From positions 41,382 to 105,381 of the forward strand of contig JAVYIG010007220.1 in NCBI GenBank assembly GCA_035222895.1: a stretch of 64,000 nucleotides of DNA, written 5' to 3'. Of this stretch, positions 53,301-64,000 are shown piece after piece. The translations under genes and the position numbers were made by a program. The DNA comes from Strongylocentrotus droebachiensis. Taxonomy: Eukaryota > Echinodermata > Echinoidea > Camarodonta > Strongylocentrotidae. The notes beneath the pieces are model-generated. The model made no database searches, had not been told where the DNA came from, and worked only from the letters and a program-made list of their open reading frames with translations. Numbering within the stretch: the first letter of the stretch is position 1; each line of letters starts with the position of its first letter.

Positions 53301-56300
53301 GTGATGACAGACTATATACTTACATGTATAAGGGCGCGTTCATGCTTGATTTTGAAGGTAGAATGAGCGATCTGAAACGCTCATCGTAAACGCTCATCGT
53401 GATCGCAGTTCCACGGTGTAGCTGTTCATGCTTACTTCTCTGGCTCATCCAGGCAATTCTCCTTGTGTGGCATTGTGTGACCTTCACTGTGCATGCTACG
53501 TAGACCCACTAGAGGTCAGTGCGTTGACCCCATTTAAACGCGTTTACAATTGTAAACGCATCTTTTTGTGAGTTTACGATCGGCGTTCGTGATCGCCGTT
53601 TTTCGGTGATTCTACAAAAGTGAGCATGAACGCAAGCGTGTTTTAAACTAAACACGTAACAGATGCCTGATTCTGGCCGTCAAAATCAAGCATGAACGCG
53701 GCCTAAATGTACAATGAACCACAACATAATGTTTGCACATGCTGGTCATTTGGTTAACTGAATTTCACTTTTGCCCTGTACTTCATGATTCTAGCAAATG
53801 GCTTGACACATAAGTTCTTTTCATGAAAGTTTCTAATCCTCTAATCACACAAGAACTGTACATATTTGTTGGGAAGTGATCTTTGAACTTCTATTTGGTG
53901 GCAAACAAAGCTCCATAAACCTTGCCTTTCATCAAACAAGCCCTAGAACTATTCTCCATGTTCTACCATAAAAATGTCCATTCTCCATGATACAAATAAT
54001 ACAGGAGGCCTAATTGGGTAGTTCACTATAATCACACAATATGGAACTCACAACCTTAGAAATATTATCTATAACAGAGCAGTCAATACAAAGTGCTACA
54101 GTGTAGTTAAATTTCTGCAAATTCAAAATTCATCATAATGATTATTACCGGTAGTTACAAATTGTTTGAATAAACCTATTAAAAAGGATTTAAACTGACT
54201 CAATTCTGTTCACATTGGGTATATAAATTAGAATACAAGCCTACATCAATTTGAAAAATCACTTCAAATAATTCAGGAAATTTGTCACAATGTGTTACAT
54301 GACATGACATGACATCGAGGTCTGCATCATGTAAAACTACATTTCATTTTCAACCATTGGTATCAATGCTACGGTTGCTACACCTTTAATAGATCATGCC
54401 CAATTTGAATTGGTATGATCATGCAACTCTGGTATGATCTCTAAAGAGGTTTTTGTTATTCTTGTCATGCCTGAAGATAAGATAGAAATACTTGAAGAAG
54501 CTAGTGAGGATGAGCATCAGTCAGTTATCTGTACCTGATTGGAACCTCTCCAAAACAAGACCCACCCACATAGGCAATAAAGAAAGAGCTCAGGGTGAGA
54601 TCCACTTTTTGTTATCATCTGCCAACCTGCACTTTGGGTCGAAGGGCAATCCAACCAGGGATGTGTTAGACCCCTGTTACACATGCGTCGGCTTTTAAAG
54701 CGGGCCCCGGAGGCGGCCTCACACCTGCAATTTGAAGCCGCCTCGAGATCATCAAACCCCTGTTACACATGATCTCGGGCCCGCAATTTTGCGTCTACAC
54801 ATAGGCCGGCCTCACGTCGCCTTTTCACGAGCTGATGTTAGGGTGGACTCCAGAAAGACAGAAAGAGAAAGTGATAGAATGATAAAAGAGAAAGTGATAG
54901 AATGATAAAAAACAAAGAATAACATGAGAGAAGGTAATAGAAGGAAGAAACAAAGAATAACATAAGGAAAGACAGAAAGAGGGAGTGATAGAATGATAAA
55001 AACAAAGAATAACATAAGAGAAGATGAAAGAAGGACGAAACAAAGAATAACATAAGGAAAGACAGAAAGAGAAGTGTGATAGAAACAAAGAATAACATAA
55101 GAGAAGATGAAAAAAGGAAGAAACAAAGAATAACATAAGGAAAGACAGAAAGAGAAAGTGTGATAAAAACAAAGAATAACATAAGAGAAGATGAAAGAAG
55201 GAAGAAACAAAGAATAACATAAGGAAAGACAGAAAGAGAAAGCGATAGAATGATAAAAACAAAGAATAAAATAAGGAAAGACAGAAAGAGAAAAGGATAG
55301 AATGATAAAAACATTTCACATAAGGAAAGACAGAAAGAGAAAGTGATAGAATGATAACAACAAAGAATAACATAAGGAAAGACAGAAAGAGGGAGTGATA
55401 GAATGATAAAAACAAAGAATAACATAAGGAAAGACAGAAAGAGAGAGTGATAGAATGATAAAAACAAAGAATAACATAAGAGAAGGTGGCAAGCGCGCCC
55501 GATGTATTATGTTGATAATGATGACAGGTTACGTCACTTCCGCTTATAAGCCGGCCCGAGTCCACTTTGGTGTTACACATACCGATTGCGGGACTGAGGC
55601 CGGCCTCAAACCACATCCAGAGGTGGACTGAGTCCACCTGGCCTCAGTCCGGCTTTTCGAAAAAAGTTGGTGTTACACATACGTCGAGCCGACTCCGGGG
55701 CCGGCCTCAGTCCACTTTCAGACGTATGTGTAACAGGGGTCTTAGTTTTTTATTACAAGCCCTGATCCAACCATTGTAATATGTTCATTTGTATGAAAGC
55801 AAATAAAATGGCGAAAGTTTGAAATAAGTCGGACCGTTTATAAGAAAGTAAATTAATGTTTTAAATATGAGAACACTAATGATCAAGAATCAAGATGTTT
55901 TAAAATGATATTACATGTAATTTGAAACATGGAATTTTGATGGATCTACAGTTGTAGGCCCTTTCTTTTAATTTATAGGCTTAAAAGGATGTTGAAAAAT
56001 GACTTGAACAGGACACTACTAATTAATTGAAATCATGGGAAGTGGGTCGATCATGCCAAACGCAAGTTAAAAACCACAGACCAGATCTAAAACGATACAC
56101 ACAAACAGCAAAGAGGCACACAGCTGATAAAAGATACAATGAAAGTTTGATATCCTCATGAAAATATAATACAGTCATGAAAATTTCAGATATTCAATTT
56201 ATAGTAACGGAGATAAATATTGTTCATTTTTGAGAAGACTAAATCCCACTGCTATCATTATCTGCCGAGAGTCAGAACTCAGAAGCTAGGGCCTTTTATG

Positions 56301-59093
56301 ATGGTAAAAGGTACGTGTATATGAGTTGATGCAGAGTTGCAGACAATATCAAAGAGGAATTGTTTCAAATCAATTCCATATATAGAACTGTCATCAAGCA
56401 ATTAGCAAGTTATTAAGTAACATTGAGACAGACATTGTCAATATGATATCAATTATTTTATGACACACAGACAATCAGGGTGTGTACATGTATGCTCCTC
56501 AATTAGCGAGTAGGGTGGAGAGATTAGCTTTGAAAAAGTGAACTTTCACCACAAAATGAGATCATGGGAAAGCCTGTTTACCAGACAATACAGAATAGAG
56601 TTTGGCAAGATTGTCTGGATGAACAGTGGTGTTACTCATCGCTTCCTGAGAATAAAGGAAGTCTTCTGACACAAAGAAAGAAAGACCTCTTTATGAAGGT
56701 AACAGACAAAAAGAGTCAACTCAAGCAATATCCCTCCTAGCAAATAGAGTCCCCACTTCAATCTTGGACATGTCAGTCAACAAGTTCTGTTAATCCTTAA
56801 AATACTTTTAATATTTATGCACAAGATTAAAATATGGCACAGCTGCACATACATGTAAACCTATAGTCTACCAACATTTTCAGAAAATCATAGGTATACA
56901 AAAGAAACATTTGACATTTTCAAGTTTGTTTTACTCTATAGGATTTTAGATTTACCTCACCATAAAGATCATGCTTTGGTTTGGAACTGTAAGATTGGAT
57001 ACAGCCATCTATCAAATCAAATTTCTTACAGGATTATCCTGGGCCAGTGAACTTTTCAACTTCAGAGAAAATTTCCCAAGTGACATTCCTGGGGAAACCT
57101 TCCCAAACCTGAGATGGTGGCGCATACCCACGTAATATGCTTTTCCATTTTTGGAAAGGACCTAGGGGAGATGACATGGACCTATGATAAGCAAATCTGT
57201 CAGAGTGTCAGTCCTGCAAGTACATTATATTGCTAAATAATAAATCTACTCAAAAAATGTAAAGGGGCTATTTAGAGGCAAGTCCATGGGAGCCAAAGGA
57301 GTTACAGCCTTCCCCATTGATAAAAGGGAATGAAAAATCATATTTCTGTAATGTAAAAAGCTTGTCAACAGCTTAGTGTACATGTATATGCATACAACAC
57401 AACATATCTACAGTACAAGAACAGGCTATTCCAACCAACCAATACACAAACACAAATAATAAAATTGATTCCTTTCTATTCCTAATTCCCAATTGAAAAT
57501 CGGTACTTTGTCACTGAATAGGCACCCATTATGGCTGTATTGAAGGCTAGTCAAGCAGAGGAGAAAAGGGCACCCACAGGACAAGTCAAATGGTAGTAAC
57601 TTCAAAAGCAATAATGATCCAGGAAGGATGTACTAAATAACTCACTCCACAATAACTGCTAAATAACTCTCTCTACAATACTTTACTGAATGAAAACATT
57701 GGAGTTTATAGCAGTTAATCGATGACAGGGTTTAGTCAAATTTGGGAAGGTTACCCTGAACTGTAGTTCATGAATTCAGTAAATATTCCCATGCAATATA
57801 TGACAAGAATCCGAACTACTAAGAGACATTTAAAAGTTATTAAAACCTCCTCTATTCTCAAGCTGCAAAATTTGGAGGACTACATGTGCGCAAAAAAAAG
57901 CCAGAAATTAAATCTGTTTTTTTCAAAAGCATATATAAACATAAATCATTTCAAACATCCAAGTACCCTGCACATATTTAGTTATTTACAGTTTCATCTG
58001 AATCATAAGAGTATAGTGAAGGGTTAAATCAATAATATTGTTTTTAAGAACTGGATGCATGTGCATACTGTTGCTGTGTCAACAACAATTACTGCCTTTC
58101 AAACAAAAAGTATACTAATCACTTTATGGCTTCCTAACTACTATGTAATGGGGAGCAAACCAGAACATTCAAAGCAATTGGGGAGTGCATGATGCATACA
58201 TTTATTTTTGAGAGGTTTCAACTTGTTTTGAACAAGTCTTATGGAAGTAAATATATTCTAAATTTCACTGAAAAAACCATCAAGTGACATTTTGCTTTTG
58301 CAGACCCTAATATTAGTAGCTAGTATTTGTCCACTGCCCATTTCACTTATCACCAATTCATGGATACTACTTATGTCATCTCTCTGTGTTTCTCAATAAA
58401 ATCGAGTCTTTCTAGATCAAACACTTCTAATTGTTCTTAAACCACACTGCATCCAAACTCTTTAACACACTATCGGTATTATAGGCGCAGTTACCGTGGA
58501 CAAAGTTTAGCCGAGGTATCAATCCTAAATTTAGACTATTAGAGCTTCACACTTCTTTAAAGAAGAAAAAATAGTATCTAACATAAATTATAGTGTTTGT
58601 GTAAAATGTTGCGTATCTTACCTGCTATTGCTTGAATGAAGCCACAAACGGTGAAGAGGCTTTTCTTGCACAAACTCCTAAAGCAGAGACTAAACACTGA
58701 GAGGAATGCCACGACTGTAAGTACAAAGAATCCTGCAGCATAGAATATCACCATCGCCCTCCAGAAACCACTCGGCAAATCCATGAAGTCATTGATATAT
58801 GATGTGCATTCGACTTGATTTAAGGTGGATCCTCCTTCTGATTGGATAGCACGGAAAATTTCTGCGCATCTCATGAAGACCCCAAGAGTGGGTGTGTAGG
58901 TCTCTACCGGTCCGACCACGCCCTGGGGTGCGGTAGAATTGTCCGTTCCATAGAGGTTGCTGGCACTGTTGACGGTCGCCTCCTCTCCGAGAAGCCATTG
59001 TGATGTCATCAAGGCCACCAGGTGACCCAGGACAATGGAGACGCTGAGGAGGGTCCAGAAGAGGGACCGAATGGTGATGATCACATAGCACAT
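47388..59093 (-). CDS. LHFPL2-like tetraspan membrane protein
   Basis: Two coding exons on the minus strand: 59093-58622 (start ATG, ending in phase 1 at a GTAAGA donor) and 47644-47388 (acceptor TCATCCTTGCAG, stop TGA), 242 aa; human LHFPL2 is about 228. The N-terminus MCYVIITIRSLFWTLLS and C-terminus QAEIATSSDDVQDEI match LHFPL2 closely. Four membrane segments are predicted, about residues 11-31, 112-135, 144-169 and 195-217, in the claudin/PMP22-like tetraspan layout. The first extracellular loop carries Cys76 and Cys96, a possible glycosylation site at Asn52 and an insertion relative to the human protein. The second loop has the conserved YPAGWG and Cys181/Cys193. The molecular function of LHFPL2 is poorly defined; relatives serve as accessory subunits (LHFPL4 with GABA-A receptors, LHFPL5 with hair-cell channels). 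The first exon extends to about 59173 as 5' UTR, where an acceptor (TTACTTTCCAG) is read. Confidence 0.93.
52069..52294. mobile_element. MITE with GTTTTCATC-type termini
   Basis: Left end GACCCGTTTTCATCAGACCA plus AAGTTGCAAA; right end TTTTTGCAACTTTGG plus TCCGATGAAAACAGGCC. These are inverted repeats of about 30 bp with few mismatches, and GCAAATTAG and ATAGCGGG motifs repeat inside. No clear target-site duplication. Confidence 0.68.
53332..53703. mobile_element. Harbinger-like MITE with TAA duplication
   Basis: Ends GGGCGCGTTCATGCTTGATT and AATCAAGCATGAACGCGGCC are inverted repeats (one mismatched pair region), flanked by TAA at 53329-53331 and 53704-53706. The interior carries further copies of CGCTCATCGT and AACGC. 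A 3-bp TAA/TTA duplication fits PIF/Harbinger. No transposase. Confidence 0.75.
54669..55741. mobile_element. Harbinger-like non-autonomous element with TTA duplication
   Basis: Ends GACCCCTGTTACACATGCGT and ACGTATGTGTAACAGGGGTC are inverted repeats, with TTA on both sides (54666-54668 and 55742-55744). GC-rich subterminal copies of GTTACACATACG and GGCCGGCCTC occur at both ends. The interior 54840-55490 is a purine-rich minisatellite. No real gene is present; the long minus-strand open frame is repeat-derived. Confidence 0.75.
54840..55490. repeat. Purine-rich minisatellite inside the 54.7-kb element
   Basis: Repeats of GAAAGACAGAAAGAGAAAGT, GATAGAATGATAAAAACAAA and GAATAACATAAGG alternate in units of roughly 55-65 bp with variable order. 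Minus-strand translation is Phe/Leu/Ser-rich and not considered coding. Confidence 0.9.
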
Positions 59094-59173
59094 CTTGAGT
59101 TTGAGATTCGTCCCGACAGTCTAATCAGTATGGGCTAAGAAGGATGCTTCAGAGACTCATGGTCTTCGACAAT

Positions 59174-62100
59174 CTGGAAAGTAACAGACAAATCTTGCGT
59201 TTTATAGTCAAAGTGGAGGGGAGCAAGTAGTAAAATGATTTCTCTACAAAGACTAATTATACTAGGAATGGGGTAAGCACCACAGCCATGTCTGTAAAAT
59301 TGACAAGCAAAACCCCCCCAAAAAATTCTTAAAAGTTATCAGGGAGGGGAGGGGAAGGGGTGGTCCTCTAGTGCCCTCCCCTCCACTCCTCCTTCCAGAT
59401 TTGCTGCAGATAAATTATTGGATTGACCATTGCTCTATTTCCAAAGTAATTGAAACAAAAACACACAGCTGAGCATTTGGATGAGCACTGTAAATGATGA
59501 CCCTGCAATGATCAGGACTATTAATGACAGTATAATTTCATAATTGCCAGGAATACAGGGATCGAAGCCTCGTGAAATTTGATCTGCTTTGCATTTAAAT
59601 ATGTGTTAGTTTAAGTGTTATGGAATATTTTCTTCAATCACTGGAAAAGCAATTGTATATCCTGCAAGAGAATTTTGTTCAGGTTCAATGCCAAATGAAG
59701 ACTTTGTCTCCCATTAAATCCCTTTTGAGTCCTTTCGATTCAATCTGCATCCCAACAGGAAAAACAAGGCATTGCAAGACAATGGCAGGAAACAAGACAA
59801 GATTTCCTTGATTTCAGTCATGGGAATAAAAATTGAATAATTTAGATCTCTGTATTAAGAGTGAGACACACAGCATTAACCAAAAATTACTTTAAACACT
59901 GTAAACGTGAAAATGTGCAACATGAACAATTCACAACTGTTTGAGTAATAGAATTTAACTGAAATAACTGATGTTAATTTTAAGAACCAGAGACCAAAAC
60001 ATGGAAATGTTGAAATATTTGCTGTATACAAATGTTTCCTGTAATGGTACACCGGAAACTTGTAGCAATGTTCCCAAACCGCCAGGCACATACAGCTAAA
60101 AGAGCCCTTTAGACTTCCATTGGAGGCAGAGCCAGGAATGGGGGGGGGGGGGGGGGGGAGGGGGAGCAAAACTAATTTTGGCATACCTAAACTACAAACA
60201 AAGAACAAAAGGAAAATGTGCCCCATCAAAATCGCTCCCTCTCCCAGCACTTTTTAAAATAAAAAAGGCATCTTAACAATTTGATAACCATTTTATTCCA
60301 AGTCAGTGATTTTGTTTGCCCCATATCCCCATCCTAACAGTCCTGGATCCACCATTGTTAACAAACATACACCTCCTGGAAGATAATCAATTAATTTACG
60401 TCATCAAACATATGGACCATGACACATACTACACAGAAAAATCAAGCTGTGTAACCCACTGTACATATCCGCAATCATTTCAATAAAACCGTTTGCATGC
60501 ATGATTTCACAATTATTCTGTTAAACAAATAGGGCCTAAATCATTTCTAAATGGAAACTTAATTTTTTTTCCCTGGTGGAACTGTACTGATAGGTAGACA
60601 TAAAGATAATTTAATGCTAAATTTCGATAAAATGTGTCGGTTGCTGGCTCTGAATCATTTGGCAAAATTCCATGTCAGTCTTCAAACCCCAACATCTGGT
60701 AAATGAAATGAGGACATAATCGCAATGGCTTGTACTTATCTATATGAATAATAATATGATAAATCATGTTTACAATACATGCTTAAAAAGGAAATCCTGT
60801 AGGGAAAGGGAAACATTCAACCACATTTTCAAGAGTGAATATCCGATTTAAAGTGTAATACAAATTCTTTACATCCCCTCTCCATCTAGGTATCATTTAT
60901 TTAAAAAAAATTACAGTGAAATCAAACTCCTTGCTGAAGCATTTCTTACAAATGTGCATTTGCAGGACATAGCCTTGAAACAGCTAATCCTTGTTATGTA
61001 TCACCCTTTGTTATTAAACTGCTATCTCATAAAACCACTTTAATCATCGGTAACAATTGATTCAATTCTAAAAGGTAAAACTTAAGGGTTCTCTTTATTA
61101 TGAGAAGTAATATTAAAATTTTCATAATGGCAATGATTCCAACCATCAGAACATAAATATTACTTTACAGTTTACCAAATGTTTCACACAATTGAATAAC
61201 TTATTAGAATTCCCACTTTACCTACCGGTATTCATTTGTTCTGGTCCATTACAAAGTGTCGGCATCAATGGCATGGCTCGTGATTCAGTCCACAAAAATG
61301 TAACTGTTTGTTTCTGGTATTGATTATTTGATGGATGGTATAATTAGGTTAACCTTTGCAAGGGCAGCCAGTAATTGGTCATGTTTTAGTATTATGGAGC
61401 AGCAGCTGTGGTTTTCTGATTTTCACTACCATACAATGTTACAAGAGTATTCAAATCAAACAGTCACAGTTACATCCATGGCTCCTAGTCCTAGTTGCAC
61501 CCACAAATATTAGATGGATGAAATGCAGGAAAATACCATAGAGCAAGGGGAATATAATAAATTTGTTATTCTTGATTTACAAACAATGCCCAATTTCTAA
61601 ATGTAGCATGAAACATACTGTAGTTATCAAGGCCTCAGATTTCTCGTCTTTGCATTCCATTTACCCATTTCCTTAAATTCTGGGTTATCTTCCTGACATA
61701 TTGATCTGGATAGTACAGTGTAATCATCTTCAACTTCTATTCTGAATAGAATAACCCATAACATGCTTTGTTTTCATTCGTAAAAAGCTCCCATCTATGA
61801 GAATTTATGTCAAGTATCTGTCAATATAATCAACATTACATGGGCGTAAATCCTTACGTAATACCTATTGTTCAGGGGGGGGGGATGATCTATTCATTCA
61901 TCCCCCCTGAACAATAGGTATTACGTAAGGATTTACGCCCATGCAACATTATCAACATCAACATTTCATCCTCTCTATTAAATGAATTTCCTGTGTTTAT
62001 CTGTACCAGTGGCAATGAATGGAACATTTACAAAAAGAATGTCTGTCAATCACTGACTTCACACAAATGCACAGGCAGACATTTCAGTGATTGAGAAGAA

Positions 62101-62738
62101 AAACATGAATTGTAATCTACATAAGAAAGACAAAATAAACTGAAGTACAAACCAAAGTAACAATGGTTATTACTATAAGACTGGCTTATCAGCCTCTTTG
62201 AATAAACTAACTCCTTACTCAAGTTTTGTAAAAACTCTGGGTGTTGAAGAGGCTTACTTTACCACAACAGTTGGATGAGAGACCTTTTTTTCTATGAGGC
62301 AATATTTCGAGGTATTAAATAGATAAAGAATGATTGCAGATGCAAATAGGCTTTAGTGCTTTACACATTAAGTTTATGAAAGGTTATTTTGTAAAATTAC
62401 CTTGGCCTAGGTAATTTTATACAATAATATTACATACTCCACTAAAAGTATAACATGTATATTCATTCCAAGACGATGAACTCCATCAATATCAACCAGG
62501 ACTGTTCAAGTGCAAGAGTGGAATGGTAAACAGATCATAGCCGAGAGGTCAAAGACCCAGCCCTGGCCCCGGCCAGCTCCAGCAGGCAAGAGATCTATCT
62601 GACCAACCAAGGCTTCGATTTCGAGACAAGTCCAGCTTCCACAATTTGTTTATAATCACAATGTCAAAAGTTGGTAAAACAGCAGTACCTAATTAAGAGT
62701 AATAAAGTGGCATAAGTTTGAAGAAGAAAAAAACTCAC
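59174..62738 (-). other. Probable 5' UTR intron of the LHFPL2-like gene
   Basis: No coding exon was recognised. Poly-purine and poly-G tracts occur at about 59340-59365 and 60139-60159, and a hAT-like hairpin at 61839. Intron status depends on the 5' UTR exon proposed at 62739. Confidence 0.35.
61839..61943. mobile_element. Near-perfect 105-bp hairpin MITE with 8-bp target duplication
   Basis: CATGGGCGTAAATCCTTACG, then TAATACCTATTGTTCAGGGG, is mirrored by its reverse complement after a loop of about 10 nt; arms are about 47 bp. The 8-bp sequence CAACATTA flanks both sides (61831-61838 and 61944-61951). This is the hAT duplication length. No coding capacity. Confidence 0.85.
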
Positions 62739-63020
62739 TCTGCAATACTTGGTGTATGCTCCTTCTGTACCTCGGTGAAACACAGAGCAGAGATAATTTG
62801 GAAAAGAAGCAGAATAGACGTGACCGGTATATATCCACTTCTGAGAAGGAGAGAATGGGTCAGCGGCGGGGTATACGACACAGTCAAGCTGTCAGGAAAG
62901 AGTGCAGACGAGTTAGAGCAGAAAAGTGAACTGCGCCGCGCTCTCAAAAAACCGAACGTGCGAACTGGCGGTGGTAAAAGAAGGAATACCGGTAGCCTAT
63001 TCTATTGTGCGCACAGGTGT
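62739..63020 (-). promoter_or_regulatory. Possible 5' untranslated exon and promoter side of the LHFPL2-like gene
   Basis: On the minus strand ATTGCAGA is followed by a consensus donor GTGAGT (62738-62733). The sequence upstream is locally CpG-rich (about 62820-63010). No TATA box or start site could be assigned. The link to the acceptor at about 59173 is inference. Confidence 0.3.
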
Positions 63021-63146
63021 ATGCTCGATTACTCAGTCAGAGCTTTTGTGTTTAGTGTCGGAGCGAGTGGGTCATGCCTCAGAAGTTATTTCCTCTCTTT
63101 TAGCTCTTCTAATCACAGAAATGCAAACAATATTACATGAGCTCTA

Positions 63147-63207
63147 CTTACGCAACAATGAAAGACGCTTACTGAGCCCCACTTACGCAACAATGAAAGA
63201 CGCTTAT
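63147..63207. repeat. Two direct copies of a 25-bp motif
   Basis: ACTTACGCAACAATGAAAGA plus CGCTTA occurs twice, separated by about 10 bp, and is followed by a TTATTATTATT tract. A small recent tandem duplication. Confidence 0.85.
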
Positions 63208-64000
63208 TATTATTATCAGCTGGTCGACAGAGGAGAATCCTTAAAAGTTTTCGCCATCAACAAAGTATGAGTCACCGAAATAAAAACGTGGAACTCGGTA
63301 GTCATAAAAAGTAAAACCAAACCATTGATTTTACAAGCATGACCAAACCGATCAAACCGAGGGAACGGTGATGTTGGTTGGCAGTCATCCAAAATTCCCA
63401 ATAATGCAAGAAAACTTCTTTTTTTCGTCATGGGGGTGAATGAAAAGTGAAAATGGTTGGCCTATTATTGAGTCTCTTGTTGATTTCGTTTAGAAATTGT
63501 ATAGCCAATTTATTTCCGATTAAGAATTCCCGACTTCAAGCCTCAATCAATTTCAGGAATGAGGAAACTCCTGTTTTGTTTTCTGGAGAATAATTTGCAA
63601 TAGGCTGATACTGAAGTCTATAGTACCCCCTTAAGAACACGGGTGTTTTTTTACGACACCAAGACGTTATTCCTGCCGATGTTGATTCAAACAGTGAGTC
63701 ACAATTAGGTCTTTAGTTTTGTTTGCACGTTACTTGCTACTTATTGTTGTCTGTTTGCCATCCCAAATCCAAAGTAAAGTCAACTTCAAAGTTTCGTGAC
63801 ACATTGAAGAATAGATCGGAATGCCTACCAATTTACATTGTGTCTCCACCAGACTCAGGATGACGGCTTCATTGCAATAACAGAAACAATCTTTTCCTTC
63901 TTTTTTATTTGTTTTACACCTCTCTCTTCTCAGAACGTTCTCTGGAATAAACAACGTGGGAACTGCAAATTGCTTCAAAAGATGCTCTATAAGTGATGAC
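63208..64000. other. Terminal stretch without recognised features
   Basis: No coding exon, RNA gene or element was recognised. Short open frames on both strands show no family resemblance. Confidence 0.4.

Larger units (their letters stand above)
47645..58621 (-). other. 11-kb intron of the LHFPL2-like gene
   Basis: No coding exon was recognised on either strand. It hosts the DNA elements at 52069, 53332 and 54669; the rest is AT-rich unique-looking sequence. Confidence 0.6.

Noticed and set aside
54825..55637. Minus-strand 270-aa open frame and its overlapping frames, rich in Phe/Leu/Ser
   Set aside because: It is the complement of a purine minisatellite inside a TTA-flanked transposon; overlapping frames are equally open, which indicates low complexity and not a gene.
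62718..63140. Plus-strand 140-aa open frame
   Set aside because: No recognisable domain, and it overlaps the CpG-rich candidate 5' exon of the LHFPL2-like gene on the other strand; composition alone can explain it.

Overview
This is a eukaryotic nuclear window: AT-rich, with long introns, canonical GT-AG splicing and many short non-autonomous DNA transposons. The protein families, the dense MITEs and the repeated octamer TACCGGTA fit a marine deuterostome invertebrate such as an echinoderm. That is inference; no species marker is present. All exon models come from reading frame, splice sites and remembered family sequences. No alignment was run.

Three protein-coding genes are supported. (1) Plus strand, 3001-13669, 5' end missing: a CXXC1/CFP1-like gene. 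It has three CXXC zinc fingers, each encoded by two exons, then a coiled-coil-like segment and the CFP1-type C-terminal region. Fingers 2 and 3 lie in a visible tandem duplication that also left a decayed exon. (2) Plus strand, 21082-35920, complete: a dipeptidyl peptidase 8/9 homologue of 17 coding exons and about 845 aa, with Ser/Asp/His and the double-Glu motif all present. Three single-base insertions sit in two adjacent exons, the first right after the catalytic serine codon, so the literal reading is broken. (3) Minus strand, 59093-47388: an LHFPL2-like tetraspan membrane protein of 242 aa, two coding exons split by an 11-kb intron.

The rest is repeats. A 46-bp minisatellite of about 52 copies fills 47-2475. 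Two Helitron-like elements (7.2 kb and 34.1 kb) carry tandem units with AGGTCA direct repeats. Two copies of a possibly 7SL-related SINE are present. Terminal-inverted-repeat elements with readable target-site duplications lie at 8.0 kb (TTAA), 42.7 kb (8 bp), 53.3 kb (TAA), 54.7 kb (TTA) and 61.8 kb (8 bp).

The three genes share no evident pathway: a chromatin protein, a cytosolic protease and a membrane protein. Nothing suggests co-regulation. The most interesting items are the exon-pair duplication that built a three-finger CFP1-like protein, the frameshift cluster in the DPP8/9 gene, and the nuclear-receptor-like sites inside the Helitron-like arrays.
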